Shown piece by piece: positions 52,432 to 64,000 of a stretch of 64,000 nt of DNA (position 1 is its first letter; every line of letters begins with the position of its first letter). The notes below the pieces were generated by a model. That model made no database searches. It was not told the origin of the DNA and saw only the letters and a program-made list of their open reading frames with translations. Origin of the DNA: Pyropia yezoensis. Lineage: Eukaryota > Rhodophyta > Bangiophyceae > Bangiales > Bangiaceae. Made by a program: the position numbers and the translations under genes. The stretch spans positions 25,145,122 to 25,209,121 of the forward strand of contig CM020618.1 of NCBI GenBank assembly GCA_009829735.1. Direction: 5' to 3'.

Positions 52432-52734
52432 CTTGCGCGCAGGACTAAACAGAAGGGCAGCCGCGGTCGTCACCACTTGCGCGACCGTGAGGGGCGCGGC
52501 GGTTCCGACTTGGAGCCGCCGGCCCCGCCGACTGGTGGGGAGCGTTATCGCCGTGGGTCTCGCCGCTCGCCTCCACATGAGGGCGAGGGCCGTGGGGTTG
52601 GAGAGTCAAGCATGCATGCCTAGTTGGCAGCTGCCTTAGTTGTGAGAGTGTGAGGGTTAGGGCTGTAGTTAAAAGCCACTCTGCGTACCACTTCGACTTG
52701 AAGCACTCTCTTGGCACTGTTGCTCGGCCTTCCC

Positions 52735-55700
52735 TCACGTTGAGGGAGGGCCGTTAGGGTCTGTCTCATTCCGGGCACAGTAAGCCCGGACCTTCTCAGC
52801 GGGAAGGTCCTCCACATACTCCCACGTATCATCCTTGGCTTTGTAGCCAAACCAACGGACCCTCAACATGAAGCGGTCAGTGTCCTCATCCCAGCCGTGG
52901 TCGATGAACTTATCGAACACGTACTCCTGTGGGCCCTGTTTGGCCGCAGGCAGTGAGGGGAGGCGCCACGCTTCCAACGCACGCGCCCAAGCTGGGTCGC
53001 CTGCAGGCGGTGGTGCAACTTTGACCACGTCTTGTCCGTTCACTGTGCGGACCCCATCGTCACTTTCGATGGTGAAGCGCCGCCCATCAGTACGAAGGAC
53101 CTGGTACGGCCCCTTCGTCTGGAATACCAACTTACCCCCAGTTGGGGTGTGTGAGTGGACCAATACCCAGTCACCCTGCTCGGGGACATGCTTAGCATTG
53201 CGCACCCTTTTGTCAAAGGTACGCTTGTAGCGCTTTTGTGCTTTGTCCATCTCAGCCCTGACTTTAGGGATGAGGTGTTCAAGCCTAGCAGCGAAGTCCG
53301 CCTTACTCTCAGTAGGAGTAGGCGCACTGCCACCATTCACCCTAGTTGGGAGCGGCCGCCGCACGGCAATAGACCGCACACGACGGAGGGTCACAAAAGC
53401 GAGGGGTACTTCCCCTGTAGATGAGTGAACCTGCGAATTGTAGGCAGTAGTAAGAATAGAAATGTATTGGTCCCACGTTTTCACATGCTCACTCACATAG
53501 TGGCGCAGCTGCCTAACAATAGTTTTGTTGAAGCGCTCCACCTGCCCATTAGTTTGTGGGTGGTAGGGGGTGGCATAGTTTGCCCGCACCCCCAACATAT
53601 CCAGCACTCCCTGAAACAGTACAGACGCAAATTGCGGTCCATTATCCGATAGTGTACTATCTGGGATGCCATACGCGGCAACCCAGTGATCTAGGAAGGC
53701 TGACACGACCGACATGGCCGTGATCTCTGCCAGTGGGATCGCTCGCGTAAGTTTCGTGAAGCGGTCACAGATGACCAGGAGGTACTGGTTGCCCTCCTCG
53801 GTCACTGGCAGTGGCCCAAGGATGTCCATCGCCAACGCGGCAAAGGGCTTCTTGGCCGGGAACAATAACATAGCCGTAGTAGGCCGCCGTTCCATCAGAC
53901 AGTTCTGTGCGCAACTTGTGGAGGCAGCCACCCAACTGTAGATGTCCACCACCATGGACGGCCAGTAGTGCCTGGTCCTCAGGGTCTGGTACAGTTTACT
54001 AGACCCTAGGTGTCCACCCGTGGGAGCGTTATGCTCCCTCTCAAGGATACTGTCCTTGAGGGATGCGGGGACGACAAGTTGTTCGGTCCTCTGGAATACC
54101 CCCCTCCTCATGAGGAGGCCATCGTCTCCCAGAAAGAACCGCGTCTCCGCCGCTGCGTCGAGTGCATTCCTCTGCGACTTGCAGAAGGGATCCTCGGCCT
54201 GGGCCTTCACCACCTCGTCCAGGGACAGGGGCAAGTACTTCTTGTTCCCTGGCGCCTCGGGGTTCAACGCCTGACCCGAGCGCGTGACTACCCCCACGAT
54301 GGGGATGTCCTCATCGACTGGGTTAGTGTCCAGCCCCTCGGCAGGTACCCGAGAAAAGCCGTCGGCAAGGGCATGTTGCCTGCCAGGTCGGTACTCAATA
54401 TCAAAGTTGAAGGGTGCCAGTCGCACCCTCCACCGGTTGAGACGAGTGTTCGTACAGTCCGTCTTAAAGATGAACTGCAACGCACGGTGGTCACAGCGGA
54501 TGAGGAACTTCTGACCCTCTCGGCAGTGACGAAGTGACGTCACCGCCCGCACCACTGCGAGTCCTTCCAACTCGGTGACTCCGTAGTTCTTCTCGGCCGA
54601 GTTCAGCCCCTTGCTGAAGTATCCCACCGGCAAATACTCCTTGTCCGGCTGCTGCTGAAGCAACACACAACCAAGTTGGTCGTAGCTAGCGTCCACATCC
54701 AGGATGTAGTGGCCTCCCAATCTGGGAATAGCCAGGATAGGGGGCTTCAGCAGAAGGTCCCGAAGAGTCTTTAAGGATTCCTGCTCCACGCGACTTGGGG
54801 GAGGCAGGTTCTTCGGTAGCGTTGAGCTCACTAACTCATTCAACGGCTTCGCCACCTTGGCGAAGCCCTTGGTGAAATATAGGTACACGTTACACATCCC
54901 GAGGAAGCTCCTCATCTGGGTCTGGGTCCGGGGGTACTGAGCCTTACAGATGGCCCTCAAGTTCTTCTCGTTGACACTGAGACGCCCCGGACGGACAACA
55001 TGTCCCAAGAATTCCACCTATTGAGTGAAGAGGTGGCACTTACTCGCCTTCAGTGACACACCGGCGTCAGCAAGTAGCTTGAACACCTGGCCAAGATGGC
55101 CAATGTGTTCCTCCGGACTTCGGGAGAACACAATGATATCGTCTAGGTACACAAGACAGATCTGCCACCGTACTCCGGCCAGAATCATGTCCATAGCGCG
55201 CTGGAAAGCTGCCGGCGCGTTACGCAGGCCAAACGGTAGACGCTTGCACTGGTAGGTACCACAGTGACAGGTAAAGGTAGTTTTATGCCTGTCCTCCGGG
55301 GCAATGGGAACTTGCCAGTACCCCGCGTTACAGTCCAGGGTAGGTAACACGCTCGCCTCCCCTAGAGAGTCCAGACAGTCGTCCATCCTAGGTAGGGGAT
55401 AACTGTCCTTCACCGTGCTATCGTTGAGCTTACGGTAGTCGATACAGAACCGGGGGGTCCCATCAACTTTGGGGACGATTACCACCGGACTCGCCCACTC
55501 GGCGTTACTGGCCTCGATCACCTCGAGGGCCTCCATGCGAGCAACTTGCTCCTTAACGAGGGCCCTTGAACGGGGTCCTCCCCTATACGGTTGTTGGCGT
55601 ATAGGGGGTGCACCGGGCTTCAACTCGATCCGGTGTTGGGTGGCTCTCATGAGTCCCAATTGACCATCCCACAACTTGTGATATTGGTCCAAGAGGCGTT

Positions 55701-55740
55701 CAACTTGAACCCTCAACCTGGGTGGAACAACCTCCATGTT
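52735..55740 (-). pseudogene. pol of element C: RT, RNase H, integrase, chromodomain (one stop)
   Basis: RT with FCIDYRKLNDSTVKDSYPLP, LPFGLRNAPAAFQ and YLDDIIVFS; one TAG stop at about 55018 (FTQ-stop-VEF); RNase H DVDASYDQLGCV; integrase with HHCC motif, AMDILGP, LSDNGPQ, GQVERFN; C-terminal chromodomain RFMLRVRWFGYKAKDDTWEY near 52850. Apart from the stop it reads through about 1000 codons and is the best-preserved pol in the window. The sequence upstream of RT is lost. Confidence 0.9.
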
Positions 55741-55745
55741 CACAT

Positions 55746-57522
55746 CGTCGGCGACCGGAACCACATGCAACTCAATCACACACACTGCATGGCGTTGTAT
55801 TTCACAATTTTCCACTGCAACGTACTGCAACATGACGCGAAGACCGTCCACTGATGAAAAAAGAGCACCACTGCAATACATGTCATGACTTGTGTATCGC
55901 CGCATCTTCTAGCATTTTGCTGCAACACAGATCCCTCATGCACATCACCGCTTCTTACACACTGGCCATCGCGACTCCGACAGTCGCATCGGACGAGCTG
56001 GTCGAGTCACGGACGACGAAACATCGACCTTTCGTTCTCCACGCCTACACGCCCGGCCGCCAGTGTCGTCTTCGTTCAAGATACATCGCTGAAGAGTCCA
56101 CCAATTCTTCCGACCCGACCAGATCACACGGTCCGGACGTTTCAGGACATCTGATTGACCACACAGCCTCGCCCGAGCCTCCATTCACGCAGGGTACTTT
56201 TTGGCATCCCCTCCTGAACATGCTCATTTGCGCATCTACCGACGCCAGTGAGCTGATTCTGGACTCAGCTTGTCTTAAATCGCACCAAGATCCTCCACAA
56301 GTGATGATCCAGTTCCCGGCTCGCACCCCCCCCGCATCACCACACAAAGCACCTCCCGAGAATCGTCCTCGGGGAGGGGCACGGTGCCTTCTGGGCCCAA
56401 GTCAGAGGACTGTCGACTTGGTGCAGTCAGCGAAGAGCAAGAGCCTGTACGTCTGCGTGTCCATGATTGAAGATTTCACCGAATCGCCTCTCCTTGCCAC
56501 GTCCTGAGCAATTTTTCCACCCCTCTTTCCCAGAATTCTCATCTGACTCCTCAAATCCTGGTCAATCACAGCTCCGGAAGCTCTCTGCCTTCCCGCCCCC
56601 CCGGGCCCCCCCAGCCCTCGCAGTTGCTCATGTTGACCCCCCCTCCAAGAAGGGCTCTCAATACATCAATTCAGCTCTTGGAACTTGTTCGGGAGGACAA
56701 ATGACAACGGGAGCAAGACGCGGGGCTCATTCGACAGCGTGATCCCCCGCTCCCGGGCAAGCTACTGCGACGTAAAAAAATATCCCGCAGGGGCATGGAG
56801 GACTGACAAGCAACCGAATCGGTCTCACTTCAGATTTCTTCTCGAGAACGTTAGTAGACCTTAATTGTTCATGAAAAGTCTCATTCGACACCACTATAGT
56901 GAATTTGCGTAGGGGCACCATCGCGTTCTGGTTGGTCGATGTGATAACATGTTTTGAAAACGTTCCATTTCCGCATGTTCTCTTGATGACTTACGTTAGA
57001 ATGCTCGAGCACTCCGAAATTGGAGATGCTTCAAGTACGTTTTCGTCAGTATTTGAACTTGCCGTGTGCTCAATTACAGGATCTTTTGTTGAACTCTCAC
57101 AGAATCTGAACAGAGTGGGCAGATCCTTGCACGGGCTTGCTCCATATGAAGATTATTTGCTTGACCAATCAGCGCAATCTGCCACCACCACTTGGCGCCC
57201 AATAAATGAACTGGTGGCTACCGTCGCTGCGGTGGAGACCGCACGCCATTGGTTGCGTGTGGAGCACGAACCGGGCTTGCCACAGATTGCTCACTCCACC
57301 CACCGCCTTCCCTCCACATCACCACCCCCTCCACGCCCCGCTCGCTCTCTCCTCCATCCCCTGCAAGCGCTCTGCCGGACTGCCCATTCTCCCACCGTGT
57401 CGTGTCCCAGTCCTTTCCCGCTCCCCCCGCACCCCCTCCCGTCTCCAACCCCCGCGCCCCCATTCTCTCCATCTCCTCCCCCACTTCCCCGCACCCATGC
57501 CCCCCTCCCCACCGCCCTCTCT
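55746..57522. other. Unassigned sequence
   Basis: About 1.8 kb, less GC-rich than the gene block. Open frames exist (for example 55854-56507) but show no family features, and I see no retroelement LTR. The last 200 bp before the satellite are C-rich and Pro-coding and grade into the first repeat unit. Confidence 0.4.
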
Positions 57523-60500
57523 CTCCACCCCCCGCACCCCCCCGGCTTCCCTCCATCGCCTCTCCTGCGTCCCCGCACCCACGCTCTTCCTTATCCGCTT
57601 ACTCTTCTTGTCCATCACTCAGGTATGTACGGAGGATGCCATGGGTGGTGCATGTGGGTGGATCGGCTGGACGGAGCAGCTCTGGTGATGTACGTGGGTG
57701 TGTGCGCGGGAGGCTGCTCGCGCGGTGGTACGAGAGGGCGTGTGGGAGGGTGGCAGTTGCCGTGGTGGTGGCGGTAGGAAGTCGATACACATGGGGGTGC
57801 CATACATGCACAGTTCCATTTCATGCGCTACATTGGCTTGCATTTCCCTGCAACTGCGTTGCGTTGGCTTGCAGTTATCTGCACTGTCCTGCATATTCAC
57901 CAGTGTTCTACTCGCGACGCACGTTTCGCAAGTTCTTCTGGATCTTTTTCTTGTCGAGCTGGCGTCCTCCCTTCCCTTTCCACCCCCCGCACCCCCCCTG
58001 CTTCCCTACATCTCCCCTCTCCTCCTTCCCCACACCCACGCTCTTCCTTTTCCGCTTACTCTTCTTGTCCATCACTCAGGTATGTGCGAAGGATGCCATG
58101 GGTGGTGCATGTGGGTGGATCGGCTGGACCGAGCTGCTCTGGTGATGTACGTGGGTGTGTGCGCGGGAGGCTGCTCGCGCGGTGGTACGAGAGGGCGTGT
58201 GGGAGGGTGGCAGTTGCCGTGGTGGTGGCGGTAGGAAGTCGATACACATGAGGGTGCCATACATGCACAGTTCCATGTCATGCGCTACATTGGCTTGCAT
58301 TTCCCTGCAACTGCGTTGCGTTGGCTTGCAGTTATCTGCACTGTCTTGCATATTCACCAGTGTTCTACTCGCTACGCACGTTTCGCAAGTTCTTCTGGAT
58401 CTATTTCTTGTCGAGCTGGCGTCCTCCCTTCCCTTTCCACCCCCCGCACCCCCCCGGCTTCCCTCCATCGCCTCTCCTGCTTCCCCGCACCCACGCATTA
58501 CCTTTTCCGCTTACTCTTCTTGTCCATCACTCAGGTATGTGCGAAGGATGCCATGGGTGGTGCATGTGGGTGGATCGGCTGGACGAAGCTGCTCTGGTGA
58601 TGTACATGGGTGTGTGCGCGGGGGGCTGCTCGCGCGGTGGTACGAGAGGGCGTGTGGGAGGGTGGCAGTTGCCGTGGTGGTGGCGGTAGGAAGTCGATAC
58701 ACATGGGGGTGCCATGCATGCACAGTTCCATGTCATGCGCTACATTGGCTTGCATTTCCCTGCAACTGCGTTGCGTTGGCTTGCAGTTATCTGCACTGTC
58801 CTGCATATTCACCAGTGTTCTACTCGCGACGCACGTTTCGCAAGTTCTTCTGGATCTTTTTCTTGTCGAGCTGGCGTCCTCCCTTCCCTTTCCACCCCCC
58901 GCACCCCCCCTGCTTCCCTCCATCGCCTCTCCTCCTTCCCCACACCCACGCTCTTCCTTTTCCGCTTACTCTTCTTGTCCATCACTCAGGTATGTGCGAA
59001 GGATGCCATGGGTGGTGCATGTGGGTGGATCGGCTGGACGGAGCTGCTCTGGTGATGTACGTGGGTGTGTGCGCGGGGGGCTGCTCGCGCGGTGGTACGA
59101 GAGGGCGTGTGGGAGGGTGGCAGTTGCCGTGGTGGTGGCGGTAGGAAGTCGATACACATGGGGGTGCCATACATGCACAGTTCCATGTCATGCGCTACAT
59201 TGGCTTGCATTTCCCTGCAACTGCGTTGCAATGGCTTGCAGTTATCTGCACTGTCCTGCATATTCACCAGTGTTCTACTCGCTACGCACGTTTCGCAAGT
59301 TCTTCTGGATCTATTTCTTGTCGAGCTGGCGTCCTCCCTTCCCTTTCCACCCCCCGCAACCCCCCTGCTTCCCTACATCTCCCCTCTCCTCCTTCCCCAC
59401 ACCCACGCTCTTCCTTTTCCGCTTACTCTACTTGTCCATCACTCAGGTATGTGCGAAGGATGCCATGGGTGGTGCATGTGGGTGGATCGGCTGGACGGAG
59501 CTGCTCTGGTGATGTACATGGGTGTGTGTGCGGGGGGCTGCTCGCGCGGTGGTACGAGAGGGCGTGTGGGAGGGTGGCAGTTGCCGTGGTGGTGGCGGTA
59601 GGAAGTCGATACACATGAGGGTGCCATACATGCACAGTTCCATGTCATGCGCTACATTGGCTTGCATTTCCCTGCAACTGCGTTGCGTTGGCTTGCAGCT
59701 ATCTGCACTGTCTTGCATATTCACCAGTGTTCCACGCGCTACGCACGTTTCGCAAATTCTTCTGGATCTTTTTCTTGTCGAGCCGGCGTCCTCCCTTCCC
59801 TTTCCACCCCCGGCACCCCCCCTGCTTCCCTCCATCTCCCCTCTCCTGCTTCCCCGCACCCACGCTCTTCCTTTTCCGCTTACTCTTCTTGTCCATCACT
59901 CAGGTATGTACGGAGGATGCCGTGGGTGGTGCATGTGGGTGGATCGGCTGGACCGAGCTGCTCTGGTGATGTACGTGGGTGTGTGCGCGGGGGGCTGCTC
60001 GCGCGGTGGTACGAGAGGGCGTGTGGGAGGGTGGCAGTTGCCGTGGTGGTGGCGGTAGGAAGTCGATACACATGGGGGTGCCATACATGCACAGTTCCAT
60101 GTCATGCGCTACATTGGCTTGCATTTCCCTGCAACTGCGTTGCAATGGCTTGCAGTTATCTGCACTGTCCTGCATATTCACCAGTGTTCTACTCGCTACG
60201 CACGTTTCGCAAGTTCTTCTGGATCTATTTCTTGTCGAGCTGGCGTCCTCCCTTCCCTTTCCACCCCCCGCAACCCCCCTGCTTCCCTACATCTCCCCTC
60301 TCCTCCTTCCCCACACCCACGCTCTTCCTTTTCCGCTTACTCTACTTGTCCATCACTCAGGTATGTGCGAAGGATGCCATGGGTGGTGCATGTGGGTGGA
60401 TCGGCTGGACGGAGCTGCTCTGGTGATGTACATGGGTGTGTGTGCGGGGGGCTGCTCGCGCGGTGGTACGAGAGGGCGTGTGGGAGGGTGGCAGTTGCCG

Positions 60501-63302
60501 TGGTGGTGGCGGTAGGAAGTCGATACACATGGGGGTGCCATGCATGCACAGTTCCATGTCATGCGCTACATTGGCTTGCATTTCCCTGCAACTGCGTTGC
60601 GTTGGCTTGCAGTTATCTGCACTGTCCTGCATATTCACCAGTGTTCTACTCGCGACGCACGTTTCGCAAGTTCTTCTGGATCTTTTTCTTGTCGAGCTGG
60701 CGTCCTCCCTTCCCTTTCCACCCCCCGCACCCCCCCTGCTTCCCTCCATCGCCTCTCCTCCTTCCCCACACCCACGCTCTTCCTTTTCCGCTTACTCTTC
60801 TTGTCCATCACTCAGGTATGTGCGAAGGATGCCATGGGTGGTGCATGTGGGTGGATCGGCTGGACGAAGCTGCTCTGGTGATGTACATGGGTGTGTGCGC
60901 GGGGGGCTGCTCGCGCGGTGGTACGAGAGGGCGTGTGGGAGGGTGGCAGTTGCCGTGGTGGTGGCGGTAGGAAGTCGATACACATGGGGGTGCCATGCAT
61001 GCACAGTTCCATGTCATGCGCTACATTGGCTTGCATTTCCCTGCAACTGCGTTGCGTTGGCTTGCAGTTATCTGCACTGTCCTGCATATTCACCAGTGTT
61101 CTACTCGCGACGCACGTTTCGCAAGTTCTTCTGGATCTTTTTCTTGTCGAGCTGGCGTCCTCCCTTCCCTTTCCACCCCCCGCACCCCCCCTGCTTCCCT
61201 CCATCGCCTCTCCTCCTTCCCCACACCCACGCTCTTCCTTTTCCGCTTACTCTTCTTGTCCATCACTCAGGTATGTGCGAAGGATGCCATGGGTGGTGCA
61301 TGTGGGTGGATCGGCTGGACGGAGCTGCTCTGGTGATGTACGTGGGTGTGTGCGCGGGGGGCTGCTCGCGCGGTGGTACGAGAGGGCGTGTGGGAGGGTG
61401 GCAGTTGCCGTGGTGGTGGCGGTAGGAAGTCGATACACATGGGGGTGCCATACATGCACAGTTCCATGTCATGCGCTACATTGGCTTGCATTTCCCTGCA
61501 ACTGCGTTGCAATGGCTTGCAGTTATCTGCACTGTCCTGCATATTCACCAGTGTTCTACTCGCTACGCACGTTTCGCAAGTTCTTCTGGATCTATTTCTT
61601 GTCGAGCTGGCGTCCTCCCTTCCCTTTCCACCCCCCGCAACCCCCCTGCTTCCCTACATCTCCCCTCTCCTCCTTCCCCACACCCACGCTCTTCCTTTTC
61701 CGCTTACTCTACTTGTCCATCACTCAGGTATGTGCGAAGGATGCCATGGGTGGTGCATGTGGGTGGATCGGCTGGACGGAGCTGCTCTGGTGATGTACAT
61801 GGGTGTGTGTGCGGGGGGCTGCTCGCGCGGTGGTACGAGAGGGCGTGTGGGAGGGTGGCAGTTGCCGTGGTGGTGGCGGTAGGAAGTCGATACACATGAG
61901 GGTGCCATACATGCACAGTTCCATGTCATGCGCTACATTGGCTTGCATTTCCCTGCAACTGCGTTGCGTTGGCTTGCAGCTATCTGCACTGTCTTGCATA
62001 TTCACCAGTGTTCCACGCGCTACGCACGTTTCGCAAATTCTTCTGGATCTTTTTCTTGTCGAGCCGGCGTCCTCCCTTCCCTTTCCACCCCCGGCACCCC
62101 CCCTGCTTCCCTCCATCTCCCCTCTCCTGCTTCCCCGCACCCACGCTCTTCCTTTTCCGCTTACTCTTCTTGTCCATCACTCAGGTATGTACGGAGGATG
62201 CCGTGGGTGGTGCATGTGGGTGGATCGGCTGGACCGAGCTGCTCTGGTGATGTACGTGGGTGTGTGCGCGGGGGGCTGCTCGCGCGGTGGTACGAGAGGG
62301 CGTGTGGGAGGGTGGCAGTTGCCGTGGTGGTGGCGGTAGGAAGTCGATACACATGGGGGTGCCATACATGCACAGTTCCATGTCATGCGCTACATTGGCT
62401 TGCATTTCCCTGCAACTGCGTTGCAATGGCTTGCAGTTATCTGCACTGTCCTGCATATTCACCAGTGTTCTACTCGCTACGCACGTTTCGCAAGTTCTTC
62501 TGGATCTATTTCTTGTCGAGCTGGCGTCCTCCCTTCCCTTTCCACCCCCCGCAACCCCCCTGCTTCCCTACATCTCCCCTCTCCTCCTTCCCCACACCCA
62601 CGCTCTTCCTTTTCCGCTTACTCTACTTGTCCATCACTCAGGTATGTGCGAAGGATGCCATGGGTGGTGCATGTGGGTGGATCGGCTGGACGGAGCTGCT
62701 CTGGTGATGTACATGGGTGTGTGTGCGGGGGGCTGCTCGCGCGGTGGTACGAGAGGGCGTGTGGGAGGGTGGCAGTTGCCGTGGTGGTGGCGGTAGGAAG
62801 TCGATACACATGAGGGTGCCATACATGCACAGTTCCATGTCATGCGCTACATTGGCTTGCATTTCCCTGCAACTGCGTTGCGTTGGCTTGCAGCTATCTG
62901 CACTGTCTTGCATATTCACCAGTGTTCCACGCGCTACGCACGTTTCGCAAATTCTTCTGGATCTTTTTCTTGTCGAGCCGGCGTCCTCCCTTCCCTTTCC
63001 ACCCCCGGCACCCCCCCTGCTTCCCTCCATCTCCCCTCTCCTGCTTCCCCGCACCCACGCTCTTCCTTTTCCGCTTACTCTTCTTGTCCATCACTCAGGT
63101 ATGTACGGAGGATGCCGTGGGTGGTGCATGTGGGTGGATCGGCTGGACCGAGCTGCTCTGGTGATGTACGTGGGTGTGTGCGCGGGGGGCTGCTCGCGCG
63201 GTGGTACGAGAGGGCGTGTGGGAGGGTGGCAGTTGCCGTGGTGGTGACGGTAGGAAGTCGATACACATGGGGGTGCCATACATGCACAGGTCCATGTCAT
63301 GC
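57523..63302. repeat. Satellite array, about 12.7 units of 455-457 bp with a five-unit higher-order repeat
   Basis: A marker phrase (gtgtgtgcg... before ggctgctcgcgcggtggtac) recurs near 57695, 58152, 58607, 59062, 59519, 59976, 60433, 60888, 61343, 61800, 62257, 62714 and 63171, giving spacings of 455 or 457. Each unit has a pyrimidine-rich part ending tccatcactcag, then gtatgt, then a G/T-rich part, then a more balanced part. Blocks 58610-60890 and 60891-63171 (2281 bp, five units each) are near-identical. Unit lengths are not multiples of three, so the 178- to 329-residue open frames in it are not genes. Confidence 0.95.
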
Positions 63303-64000
63303 ATGTAGCATCCCTGGCCCCGACTCAGCGCCGACCCGGGACTACAACCAGAGGGCACCGGGTGCCAGAACACGCCCGCCGTGTGGTGATGGTTGGCGGC
63401 CGTGGCCCGTGCCCGGCACTGGGATGCGGTGGACGACGCTATCCACACGTGAGAGAGGGATTTCTGATGGGTTTTTGCATGCTTGTGAGGGACTTGATTT
63501 GAGAAAATTTGAGTGTGAGATTAGTGGGTGGGAATAGAATTATTAGTGATAGTGGCCCCCGACCTGACGAGGCTCGACTCTGATCGGGGCCACTCGGGGT
63601 TATGGGGGGGCTACCTGGCCAACGTGCCGAGGCTCCCCCAGATGCACGTTAAGAGGGACAGCGAGGCGCCCTTGGCCCGCGCCCTCAGAAAAAAGACAAC
63701 TGCGCGTTTGCTTTCCTCTTCCCCGTGTGCACCACCGTGCGTATCTGTTTGCTCTTCGAGCAGGCACGTGAGGCAACAGGCATGCCATTCTCGTAGTTCC
63801 CATTTCTATGTTACCTGTCCCTTTCCCCCGAGGAATATTGACACGTGTCTGAGTGGATCGAGTTCAATACCACATATTTGGTGGAGCAGCAGGGGATGAT
63901 TGGAGTGTTTGAGAAGAGACATTTGGGAGCAGCGGTTGGGTTGTTCCTGTTTTGTCTTTTTCTGTGGTGTGGGAATTATTTGCACCCGTTCACGGGAATC
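63303..64000 (+). other. Possible end of an LTR retroelement at the right edge
   Basis: Past the satellite, the sequence TGGTGGAGCAGCAGGGGA at 63879-63896 on the plus strand is identical to the primer-binding site of element A and is preceded by taccaca and a 4-base spacer, as expected for the 3' end of an LTR in plus orientation. An inverted repeat with 9-bp arms (agtggcccc/ggggccact) lies at 63551-63594. The LTR start and the internal region are not resolved in this window. Confidence 0.4.

Larger units (their letters stand above)
49871..55745 (-). mobile_element. Ty3/gypsy chromovirus, element C (same family as A; 5' truncated)
   Basis: 3' LTR 49871-50340, polypurine tract (complement of 50341-50353), antisense ORF on the plus strand (50680-52431), and pol on the minus strand to about 55740, where similarity to element A stops just before the RT start. 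Protease, gag, primer-binding site and 5' LTR are missing. Inserted into gag of element B. Confidence 0.88.

Noticed and set aside
58155-62796. Series of 178- to 329-residue open frames inside the satellite
   Set aside because: They recur with each repeat unit, in both strands and in shifting phase (units of 455 and 457 bp), so they reflect the repeat and not selection for protein.
57523-63302. Regular direct repeats considered as CRISPR
   Set aside because: The unit is about 456 bp without separate short repeats and unique spacers, and the window is eukaryotic.
63551-63594. Inverted repeat with 9-bp arms agtggcccc/ggggccact
   Set aside because: Could be a hairpin, terminator or end of a small element, but there is only one copy and no context to choose between these.
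1-64000. tRNA and rRNA genes
   Set aside because: I saw no cloverleaf with matching arms and no rRNA core sequences while reading both strands; a scan with tRNAscan-SE or Infernal would be decisive.

Overview
This is GC-rich nuclear DNA of a phycobilisome-bearing eukaryote, most probably a red alga of the Bangiales type (Porphyra/Pyropia-like). The clues are spliceosomal GT-AG introns, long Ala/Gly/Pro-rich low-complexity stretches in otherwise recognisable eukaryotic proteins, and an intron-containing gene with a phycobilisome-degradation (NblA) domain. The species is inferred, not shown.

Positions 1-23.5 kb are a compact gene-rich block: a partial secreted or organellar protein (-), a NAP1/SET histone chaperone (+), a PrimPol primase-polymerase (-), an IBA57/YgfZ folate-binding Fe-S assembly factor (+), a very long KA1-type kinase homologue with lost catalytic residues (-), the NblA-like protein (+), the NC2-alpha/DRAP1 transcription repressor subunit (+), and NADPH-cytochrome P450 reductase (-). 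The genes are mostly divergent or convergent with short spacers and zero or one intron each. They serve unrelated housekeeping roles and I see no operon-like logic.

Positions 23.5-56 kb are mostly transposable elements nested in each other. A Plavaka/CACTA-like DNA transposon gene (-, 25.9-29.7 kb plus 43.5-43.8 kb) is split by a Ty3/gypsy chromovirus, element A (29743-43545). Element A is itself split in its 3' region by a piggyBac-type DNA transposon (30508-34684), which appears to use CTAG instead of TTAA as target. Next comes a different, decayed Ty3/gypsy chromovirus, element B (44729-49870), whose gag is interrupted by element C (49871-about 55745), a second, 5'-truncated member of element A's family. 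Elements A and C both carry a long extra ORF on the strand opposite to gag-pol, convergent with pol, encoding an Arg/Ser-rich-tailed protein. Both are dotted with short perfect inverted repeats around an AASTT core.

Positions 55.7-57.5 kb hold nothing I recognise. Positions 57.5-63.3 kb are a satellite of about 12.7 units of 455-457 bp with a higher-order duplication of five units (2281 bp). The last 700 bp may hold the end of an LTR and a primer-binding site identical to that of element A.

The items I consider most novel are the piggyBac element with apparent CTAG specificity, the antisense ORF and mini-hairpins of the gypsy family, the gag fragment spliced into the RT of element A, the five-fold W-PDA-E repeat tail of PrimPol, the HRC/DLA pseudokinase and the nuclear NblA-like gene.
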